The notes beneath the pieces were generated by a model. The model was given only the letters and a program-made list of their open reading frames with translations, was not told where the DNA came from and did no database searches. The position numbers and the translations under genes were made by a program. DNA of 13,189 nucleotides from Pseudolachnospira sp964507035 (lineage in GTDB: Bacteria > Bacillota > Clostridia > Lachnospirales > Lachnospiraceae). The DNA lies in NCBI GenBank assembly GCA_964507035.1, contig CAZDOQ010000037.1, positions 1 through 13,189 on the forward strand. The letters run 5' to 3'. Shown piece by piece: positions 1 to 4,818 of this stretch (position 1 is the first letter of the stretch; the number at the start of each line of letters is the position of its first letter).

Positions 1-482
1 GGGGCCTCATCGGCTACCGGGATGAGTTCCTGACGGACACCAAGGGCAACGGCATCTTGAACCAGCTCTTTGACGGATACGCCCCGTACCGGGGGGATAT
101 TCAGTACCGGAACCAGGGCTCTCTGGTGGCCTATGAGACCGGGGAGGCGGTGACATACGGCCTCTTCAACGCCCAGGGCCGGGGGATCTTGTTCATCAAC
201 CCCGGGGAGAGGGTCTACGCCGGGCAGGTGGTGGGCCAGAACGCCAAGGGGGATGATATTGAGGTCAACGTGTGCAAGAAAAAGCAGCTGACCAACACCC
301 GGGCCTCCGGCTCCGACGATGCCCTGAAGCTAACGCCGCCCCGGATCATGAGCCTGGAGCAGTGCATGGAGTTTATTGACACAGACGAGTTGCTGGAGGT
401 GACGCCCAAGAGCCTGCGGATTCGGAAGCGGATTCTGGACCCGACTCTGCGGAAGCGGGACGCGATGCGCCGGAAATCTTAA
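1..482 (+). CDS. typA: TypA/BipA ribosome-associated GTPase, C-terminal part (5' end outside window)
   Basis: This is the last ~160 codons of a translational GTPase of the TypA/BipA family, which binds the 70S ribosome and helps 50S assembly and stress or cold growth. The reading frame is open from base 3 and ends at TAA 480-482. The visible part corresponds to the end of the EF-G-like domain V and the BipA-specific C-terminal domain. Family signatures seen are GLIGYRDEFLTDTKGNG at the left edge, GILFINPGERVYAGQVVG, the KKKQLTNTRASGSDDA segment, and a terminal ELLEVTPKSLRIRKRILD followed by a basic RKRDAMRRK tail. The GTPase domain lies upstream of the window. A small membrane-protein gene follows 50-90 nt downstream with no terminator between, so the two are probably co-transcribed. 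The identification is secure; only the 5' part is missing. Confidence 0.97.
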   Translation, partial: GLIGYRDEFLTDTKGNGILNQLFDGYAPYRGDIQYRNQGSLVAYETGEAVTYGLFNAQGRGILFINPGERVYAGQVVGQNAKGDDIEVNVCKKKQLTNTRASGSDDALKLTPPRIMSLEQCMEFIDTDELLEVTPKSLRIRKRILDPTLRKRDAMRRKS

Positions 483-521
483 AAAACATACGCCGGGAGT
501 CTTAAGAAAATAAACGGCAGA

Positions 522-532
522 GGGGAAGAGGG
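522..532 (+). promoter_or_regulatory. Purine-rich ribosome binding site before ATG 536
   Basis: A GGGGAAGAGGG tract ends 3 nt before ATG 536; its GGGGAAG part is 7 nt away. It is the only good Shine-Dalgarno-like sequence between typA and the next gene. It points to ATG 536, yet that ATG is in a different frame from the convincing coding frame that ends at 767. Confidence 0.6.
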
Positions 533-572
533 ATCATGGAGGGATGGCTGGCACGGCTTTCTGTGGCACATT

Positions 573-767
573 GTGTTGGTGTTTTTGAGATTTTTGGTGG
601 GACTTCACCGGACCGCCGTGCCGGAGCGCTTGTCCCGGCAGTTTACCTGCGCTCTGCCGGTTTGGGGCGTTTCGGCGGGCATGGCCGTCTATCTGACGGC
701 CATGGTGCTGGGGGCGCTGCTGGTGTACGGGGCGGTGGGGCATTGGCACAAACGGCTTACGGCTTAG
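573..767 (+). CDS. Small two-helix membrane protein, unknown function; start uncertain, possibly frameshifted from ATG 536
   Basis: I do not recognise the family. The frame ending at TAG 765-767 encodes two hydrophobic segments: one around VLVFLRFLVGL at the start, and a second running from LPVWGVSAGMAVYL to GALLVYGAV. A basic RTAVPERLSRQF linker lies between them and the tail is HWHKRLTA. Third codon positions are mostly G or C (about 78 percent by hand count), as in the neighbours, which supports real coding. The coordinates use GTG 573, the first usable start in frame, but it has no ribosome binding site. The frame also extends upstream through DGWHGFLWHI, which completes the first helix. 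The well-placed ATG 536 reads a different frame to 826 (96 aa), with no membrane segments and poorer GC3. Removing one G at 541-543 would join ATG 536 to this frame, giving a ~76-aa protein beginning MEDGWHGF. It is therefore either a frameshifted gene, a sequencing error, or a gene with a weak GTG start. Confidence 0.5.
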   Translation: MLVFLRFLVGLHRTAVPERLSRQFTCALPVWGVSAGMAVYLTAMVLGALLVYGAVGHWHKRLTA

Positions 768-794
768 GGAACGGTTTTGCCGGCCCGAGAATTC

Positions 795-824
795 TTGACA
801 GAAGGACAGCCCTTATGCTAGTCT
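795..824 (+). promoter_or_regulatory. Candidate sigma-A promoter for the xdhC-like gene
   Basis: A perfect -35 hexamer TTGACA lies at 795-800. The -10 is weak: TAGTCT at 819-824 with an 18-nt spacer, or TATGCT at 814-819 at a poor 13-nt distance. The site sits in the short gap after the small membrane-protein gene, 32-61 nt before the xdhC start, which suits separate transcription of that gene. Confidence 0.4.
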
Positions 825-840
825 GATGAATAGAACTAAG

Positions 841-847
841 AAGGAGG
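841..847 (+). promoter_or_regulatory. Ribosome binding site fixing the xdhC start at 856
   Basis: AAGGAGG is followed by an 8-nt spacer and ATG 856. An in-frame ATG at 826 lies upstream of this site and has no such sequence, so 856 is the translational start. Confidence 0.85.
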
Positions 848-855
848 TTCACCTG

Positions 856-1671
856 ATGGATGAAAGACAGATGCTGCAGGAACAGCTTTCGGCCCAGGAA
901 CAGGGAAAAAGCTATGTGCTGGTGACAATCCTGGAAGCAGAGGGCTCCTCTCCCCGCAGCAGCGGAAAAATGTTGGTCTATGAGGACGGCAGCATCCGGG
1001 GCACCGTGGGCGGCGGCTCTGTGGAACGGATGGCGGTATGCGACGCGCTGGTCTGTCTGAAAAAGGGGGAAAATCTGATCCGCACCTATGATATGGAATC
1101 TCCCGCCTCGGAGACGGGGATGATCTGCGGCGGACGGGTTACCCTGTGGCTGGAGGTTCACCGGGCCAAACCTCTGCTGGTGATCTGCGGCGCCGGTCAT
1201 GTGGGCGGCGCAGTGCTGCCTTTGGCAAGGAACTTGGGCTTTGAAACGCTGCTGCTGGACGAGCGGGTGCCGGAGCTGATCCAGGATAAAATCCTTTTGG
1301 CGGACCGGTTTGAGCCGGTGCAGGATTATGAAAAGGATCTGGAGCAGATGGAACTGCCGCCGGGTGCTTTCTATGTGGTAGTCACCTTTGGACACCGGGG
1401 GGATGCGGAGGCTCTGAAGGCGGTGCTCCGGAAACAGGGGGCTTACGTGGGCATGATCGGCAGCCGGAAAAAGGTACAGGCCGTGTACCGGCGTCTCAGG
1501 GAAGAGGGGGTTTCAGAGGAGGAACTGCAGGCAGTGTACAGTCCCATCGGCCTGGATCTGGGCGGAGAGACGCCGGAGGAGATTGCCGTCTCTATTTTGT
1601 CGGAGATTTTGACGGTGAAGTATGGCCGCACAGGAAAGCATATGCGGGATTGGGGAGAGGCAGATTCGTAA
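856..1671 (+). CDS. XdhC/CoxI-family molybdenum hydroxylase maturation protein
   Basis: This 271-aa protein has the two-domain layout of the XdhC/CoxI family. These cytoplasmic factors bind molybdenum cofactor and help sulfurate and insert it into xanthine dehydrogenase-like hydroxylases. The N-terminal XdhC/CoxI domain (about residues 18-100) contains the SYVLVTILEAEGSSPRSSGKM stretch, the GTVGGGSVE turn and the GMICGG motif. The C-terminal Rossmann domain starts near residue 107 with LLVICGAGHVGG (glycine loop at 112-117), continues with VVVTFGHRGD near 176 and GMIGSRKK, and ends with the signature GLDLGGETPEEIAVSI near 232. The start is ATG 856, set by AAGGAGG at 841-847. No hydroxylase subunits or cofactor genes are in the window, so its client enzyme must be encoded elsewhere. 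A strong terminator follows. The family call is secure; xdhC versus the paralog yqeB-type nomenclature is not decided here. Confidence 0.92.
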   Translation: MDERQMLQEQLSAQEQGKSYVLVTILEAEGSSPRSSGKMLVYEDGSIRGTVGGGSVERMAVCDALVCLKKGENLIRTYDMESPASETGMICGGRVTLWLEVHRAKPLLVICGAGHVGGAVLPLARNLGFETLLLDERVPELIQDKILLADRFEPVQDYEKDLEQMELPPGAFYVVVTFGHRGDAEALKAVLRKQGAYVGMIGSRKKVQAVYRRLREEGVSEEELQAVYSPIGLDLGGETPEEIAVSILSEILTVKYGRTGKHMRDWGEADS

Positions 1672-1771
1672 CGGCTTCCGGAACGGCCGCTCCCACACGG
1701 ATCGGAAATTCCGAAAGAATCAAACTCCCGGGTTCAAACATTCCGAGGGCGTCAAATATTCTGAAGCAGAG

Positions 1772-1838
1772 AAAAGCCTGGGCATCTTTGCACAAAAAGC
1801 CCAGGCTTTTCTTTTTCTTTTCTTTCTTTTCTTTTTTT
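1772..1838 (+). terminator. Strong rho-independent terminator with long pyrimidine tract
   Basis: A perfect 12-bp inverted repeat, AAAAGCCTGGGC (1772-1783) and GCCCAGGCTTTT (1799-1810), encloses a 15-nt loop. It is followed by about 28 nt consisting only of T and C, ending in a run of seven T. It ends the xdhC transcript and insulates the surface operon downstream. The ~100 nt between the xdhC stop and the stem hold only short palindromes such as TTCCGGAA (1676-1683) and TCGGAA-A-TTCCGA (1702-1714), and no gene that I can see. Confidence 0.9.
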
Positions 1839-1859
1839 GCAGCGAACTGTAAAATGTAG

Positions 1860-1888
1860 TAGACAAACAGAGAAAAACCTGCTATAAT
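1860..1888 (+). promoter_or_regulatory. Near-consensus sigma-A promoter of the surface-protein operon
   Basis: -35 TAGACA at 1860-1865 (5 of 6 to TTGACA), a 17-nt spacer, and a perfect -10 TATAAT at 1883-1888. Transcription would start near 1894-1896, leaving a ~185-nt leader before the first start codon at 2079. This is the only strong promoter I see for the three surface genes. Confidence 0.8.
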
Positions 1889-1893
1889 CCAAC

Positions 1894-2078
1894 TATCATC
1901 TTCATTGCCCGCTTTGGCGGGCACATATGAAACATGACAGGCATTCTGCCTGTCGGGACCGGTACTTCGGCCCATTCCGGGTCAACGGTTTCCCAGGAAT
2001 TCATTTTAAGATTTTGTTTATCAGCGCTTTGACAATGTTCTTTTACCTGGCATTTTGAGAGAAGGAGGGTATCTGGAT
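1894..2078 (+). ncRNA. Structured 5' leader RNA with three tandem hairpins; class unknown
   Basis: Downstream of the promoter three stem-loops follow one another. The first is TGCCCGC/GCGGGCA (1906-1912 with 1917-1923, loop TTTG). The second is GACAGGC/GCCTGTC (1936-1942 with 1948-1954, 5-nt loop). The third is GGGaCCG/CGGCCC (1955-1961 with 1968-1973), stacked directly on the second. GACC at 1957-1960 could instead pair with GGTC at 1980-1983, so the third hairpin has a competing fold. CCAGG near 1994 can pair with CCTGG at 2047-2051, close to the GAAGGAGGG ribosome binding site at 2061-2069. This layout suits a riboswitch-like or protein-binding leader controlling translation. I could not match it to the consensus of c-di-GMP, c-di-AMP, cobalamin or purine riboswitches as I know them. 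Function is inference. Confidence 0.45.
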
Positions 2079-3149
2079 ATGCCGCAAAACAGAAAATGGC
2101 TGGCCATGGCTGGGCTGGCGGGGCTGCTTTTGGGTACGGCAGCCTCTGGCCGCACGGCTCTGGGCGCAGAGGCGGACAGCCTGCTCTGGGAGGAGCAGGT
2201 GAAATGTGATAGCCGGGAGGAGGCGGAGGCGTACCCGTTTCCGGAATTCCGGCAAGTGGAGGGGGCACGCTACCGGCTGGTTCGGACGGAGATTCTTCCG
2301 GCGGAAGAACCTGCGCAGAAGACCAGGGAGACCTGGGTTCCCCAGGTGCAGTGGATGGAATCCCCGGTGATCCTGCCGGGGGAGACCTATGAGCCGGAGC
2401 CGGAAATTATCCGGGAAGGAACCCGTTACCGTCTGGTCCAGACCCAGGCGGAACCGGCGGAGTCCGGGACAGCGGGGCAGGTGGTGGAAGGCTCCCGGGT
2501 GTATGCAGGCGTTACGGAGCGGCCGGATATTCCGGAGGAGGCGGCGTTTACCGTCTGGGACGAGGCCCGGCAGGAAGAGCGGACGGTGTGGCTGTCTCTG
2601 GACCGGCTGCAGGAGGTGTGGAGTTGGCGGGAGGATTTTCAGGCGACCCTCACCGCTGCACCGGCCCAGGCGTCCGAATACGAGTTAGGTGGTCAGTATG
2701 TGACGCTGGGGGAGGAGACACCGGGGCTGGAAGTATATGAGGAGGCGGTGCTGGCGGAACTGGGGCTGGACCCGGAACTTTTTCAGATTGAAGGCTCCCA
2801 ATGGGCCGGGGATGCCTATGAGACGGACGGCGGCTGGGCCCGGGAGATAAAGGTTACCGGCAGGCGGTATGCGGCCGACTACACCGCCTGGTATGCAGGG
2901 GAGCTTCCGGCGCCGGAGGGGACGGTGTACCATTCGGTCTATCAGGAGGTGCCGGAACCGGAGGAGGAAGAGCCTGTTTCTTATTTGGCCAAGGCCTTTT
3001 ATCAGCCGGAGGAAGAGGCGGCCCGGATTCCCCCGGTCTTTCCCACAGCGGCTGGCGCGCTGGCCACGGGTCTTTTTGTGGTGGTCTGGGTGCGAAGAAG
3101 AAAGAAGCACAGGAAATACGTTCCATTCGGGAGGAGGTTGTGGATGTGA
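2079..3149 (+). CDS. Exported single-span surface protein of unknown family, first gene of the surface operon
   Basis: The protein has 356 aa. The start is ATG 2079, 9 nt after GAAGGAGGG (2061-2069). An upstream in-frame TTG at 2055 lies before that site and is rejected. Residues 1-30 form a Sec signal peptide (basic NRK, then a Leu/Gly/Ala-rich core ending near ALGAEA). The ectodomain is very acidic and rich in Glu, Pro and Trp. It carries a repeated RYRLVxT motif near residues 64 and 116, each followed by a Glu/Pro-rich stretch, so there may be two related modules, and a third Tyr-rich patch near RRYAADYTAWYAG. An acidic EPEEEEP stalk precedes a hydrophobic segment (about 321-340) and a strongly basic tail VRRRKKHRK, giving an N-out topology. 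There is no LPxTG-like motif; PPVFPT before the helix is only vaguely similar. I do not recognise a family. It overlaps the next start codon by 4 nt, so it is translationally coupled to the DUF4214/CAP gene. Confidence 0.85.
   Translation: MPQNRKWLAMAGLAGLLLGTAASGRTALGAEADSLLWEEQVKCDSREEAEAYPFPEFRQVEGARYRLVRTEILPAEEPAQKTRETWVPQVQWMESPVILPGETYEPEPEIIREGTRYRLVQTQAEPAESGTAGQVVEGSRVYAGVTERPDIPEEAAFTVWDEARQEERTVWLSLDRLQEVWSWREDFQATLTAAPAQASEYELGGQYVTLGEETPGLEVYEEAVLAELGLDPELFQIEGSQWAGDAYETDGGWAREIKVTGRRYAADYTAWYAGELPAPEGTVYHSVYQEVPEPEEEEPVSYLAKAFYQPEEEAARIPPVFPTAAGALATGLFVVVWVRRRKKHRKYVPFGRRLWM
3129..3137 (+). promoter_or_regulatory. Ribosome binding site deciding the GTG 3146 start
   Basis: GGGAGGAGG lies inside the end of the previous gene, 8 nt before GTG 3146. 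The alternative in-frame GTG at 3140 would be only 2 nt away and is too close. The chosen start overlaps the preceding TGA as GTGA. Confidence 0.8.
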
Positions 3150-4666
3150 AAAAAGGAGGGATTGTCCTTGGGATGATTCTACTTTCTTTGTTTCTATTTT
3201 CGGGGCCGGTTGGGGCCGCCCCGACAGGAAGGGCAGAGGGAGGGGTGGACAGCGGGCTGGAGAGGTTTGTGACCCGGCTGTATGAGACGGTTTTGCAGCG
3301 GACACCCGGGGTATCGGAACGGCAGGACTGGGTGGCGCGGCTCCAATCTAGCCAATGTTCCGGCGCGGAGGTGGTCGCCGGGTTTTTCCTCTCGGCAGAG
3401 TATCAGCGGAAGAATCTGCCGGATTCGGAGTATTTGGCAGATCTTTACCAGGCCATTTTGGGCCGCAGTCCGGATGAGAACGGCTTCCGCAGCTGGCTGA
3501 GGCTCCTGGACAACGGGAGCAGCCGGGGATTTGTCCTGTCCGGTTTCACCAATTCCCAGGAGTTTCAGCGGCTCTGCGCTGGCTATGGCGTCTCCCAGGG
3601 CAGCTTTTTGTATCAGGAAAACCGGGACCGGAATCCCCAGGCCACGGCGTTTATCCAGCGCTTATACCGGCTGGTGTTGGGGCGGTCCGGAGAGGCGCAA
3701 GGGTTGAACGATTGGTCCGGTTATCTGCTGAATGGCGGTGGAAGCGGCAGCGGCGTGGCGGCGGCCTTTTTCCAGTCCTCAGAGTACCGGCGCCAAAACA
3801 CCGGAACGGAGGCGTATCTATCAGACCTGTATCAGGCCATCATGGGACGGACGCCGGGGGAGGCGGAGATTGCCTTTTGGGCGGACTGGCTGGACCAGGG
3901 GATGAGCCGGGACGGGGTGCTGGCCGGTTTCACCGGCAGCGCGGAGTTTGCCCGCCTCTGCGCTTCCTATAGGATTGCCCAGGGAACCTACGCCTCCGGG
4001 CAGGCCCGGGATGCCAAACCGGAGGTGACGGCTCTGGTGCAGCGGATGTACCGGCTGGTGCTGGGCCGCTTGGGAGCGGGGGAGGAACTGAACCAGTGGA
4101 CCTCACGGCTGCTTTCCGGCAGCTGCACCGGAACGGATCTGGCCGTGGGCTTTATTCTAAGCTCGGAGTATCAGCGGAAAACCGTGAATCTTCCCAGTTA
4201 CGTGCGGATGCTGTATCAGGCGTTGCTGGACCGGACGCCCTCGGAGGCGGAGGCAGCAGCGTGGGTGCAGCGGGTCCGCTCCGGCCTGCTGACACCGGTC
4301 AATCTCATTGGACAGTTTACCGGAAGCCCGGAATTTCAGCGCCTTTGCGCCCGGTCCGGGATTTCCAGCGGCGCGGGACAGGTCACCACCGGAGAGCTTC
4401 CCCGGATGATTCTGTATGAGCCGCAGTTGGTGCCGGATATGCTGGGGTACGTCAATGAGGCGCGGGCCGCCGCCGGACTTCCGGCATACCGCTCCTCCCC
4501 GGAACTGGATGCCATGGCGCTGCGGCGGGTGCAGGAACTGGCGGAGGATTTCAGCCACACGGGAGCCAGCCATGCGGAAAACATTGCCCAAACTTCCTAT
4601 ACGGATACGGCAAGAGTCTTTCAAGTCTGGATGGACAGCGAGGGCCACCGGAGGAATATGTTATAG
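3146..4666 (+). CDS. Secreted DUF4214-repeat protein with C-terminal CAP/SCP domain, cut short by an in-frame TAG
   Basis: The product is 506 aa to TAG 4664-4666. Residues 1-25 are a signal peptide (KKGGIVLGMILLSLFLFSG core, PVGAA end). Residues 41 to about 410 hold three tandem units of exactly 128 aa, beginning at residues 41, 169 and 297. Each has two DUF4214-type halves, with LYxxVLxRxP near the start of a half and FxxSxEYQR or FTGSxEFxRLC at its end. From about residue 432 comes a CAP/SCP (PR-1-like) domain: VNEARAAAGLPAY, then SHTGASHAENIA with His471, His476 and Glu478, then WMDSEGHRRNML with His501. The stop falls right after HRRNML, and the same frame continues for 25 codons with typical CAP-ending sequence to TGA 4742-4744. 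The intact gene would be 532 aa. The protein has no wall anchor and is probably secreted. DUF4214 occurs in surface and exported proteins; its ligand is unknown. The gene is coupled to its upstream neighbour by a 4-nt overlap. Confidence 0.88.
   Translation: MKKGGIVLGMILLSLFLFSGPVGAAPTGRAEGGVDSGLERFVTRLYETVLQRTPGVSERQDWVARLQSSQCSGAEVVAGFFLSAEYQRKNLPDSEYLADLYQAILGRSPDENGFRSWLRLLDNGSSRGFVLSGFTNSQEFQRLCAGYGVSQGSFLYQENRDRNPQATAFIQRLYRLVLGRSGEAQGLNDWSGYLLNGGGSGSGVAAAFFQSSEYRRQNTGTEAYLSDLYQAIMGRTPGEAEIAFWADWLDQGMSRDGVLAGFTGSAEFARLCASYRIAQGTYASGQARDAKPEVTALVQRMYRLVLGRLGAGEELNQWTSRLLSGSCTGTDLAVGFILSSEYQRKTVNLPSYVRMLYQALLDRTPSEAEAAAWVQRVRSGLLTPVNLIGQFTGSPEFQRLCARSGISSGAGQVTTGELPRMILYEPQLVPDMLGYVNEARAAAGLPAYRSSPELDAMALRRVQELAEDFSHTGASHAENIAQTSYTDTARVFQVWMDSEGHRRNML
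3266..4370 (+). repeat. Three tandem 384-nt DUF4214 double-unit repeats
   Basis: Units begin at 3266, 3650 and 4034, a constant 384-nt (128-codon) period, with the third unit ending early before the CAP domain. The protein pattern of each unit is RLYxxVLxR ... EYxR ... LYQAxxxRxP ... GFTxSxEFxRLC. Units are related but diverged, so duplication is old rather than recent. Confidence 0.75.
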
Positions 4667-4744
4667 GACTCGCCTCTTTTTACCGCCATGGCATGCGCCC
4701 GGTACCAGTACGGCGGGAGCGTCTATTGGGTGATGGTCTTTTGA
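4667..4744 (+). other. In-frame continuation of the CAP domain after the TAG
   Basis: Reading on in the same frame past TAG 4664-4666 gives 25 codons beginning DSPLFTAMACARYQYGG and ending SVYWVMVF, then TGA. This matches the last strands of bacterial CAP domains, which after HRxNML continue with an FTxxG-like stretch, a Tyr-rich turn and a closing YWVQxF strand. No ribosome binding site or start suits independent translation. It is most simply the severed end of the upstream gene. Confidence 0.75.
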
Positions 4745-4818
4745 TGGAGGGGAGAAGAACCTTCCGGGTGGGATACAGTGCTGCAAAGAGAATGAAAAAT
4801 GAAAACGGGAGGAAGATC

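Noticed and set aside
536..826. 96-aa frame starting at ATG 536 as the real product
   Set aside because: It has a good ribosome binding site, but its GC3 is near 50 percent, it contains no recognisable pattern and it runs into the xdhC leader. The overlapping frame ending at 767 has membrane helices and high GC3.
826..855. ATG 826 as the start of the XdhC-like gene
   Set aside because: The AAGGAGG site at 841-847 lies downstream of it and is correctly spaced for ATG 856. The extra residues do not belong to the domain.
1731..1739. GGTTCAAAC resembling a tRNA T-loop
   Set aside because: The flanking 5-nt arms do not pair, and no acceptor stem, anticodon arm or D arm can be formed around it.
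1592..1975. Open frames on both strands between the XdhC-like gene and the surface operon
   Set aside because: They run through the terminator stem and its pyrimidine tract, giving low-complexity Lys or Phe runs. No start signals or family features were seen.
1894..2078. Assignment of the leader to c-di-GMP, c-di-AMP or T-box classes
   Set aside because: I could not find the conserved loops of the c-di-GMP-I or ydaO-type aptamers, nor a T-box sequence or specifier stem, so no class is claimed.
4664..4666. TAG as pyrrolysine or a reassigned codon
   Set aside because: Nothing in the window supports it: no pyl genes, and typA, argC and several other frames end at ordinary stops, with TAG used as a normal terminator at 765-767, 9001-9003 and 11694-11696. 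Readthrough is kept only as a possibility.
4693..4818. Extended start of the adhesin at GTG/ATG codons from 4693
   Set aside because: The extension overlaps the continued CAP frame. ATG 4819 has a ribosome binding site and begins a perfect signal peptide (MKKRIGKRLLPVLL).
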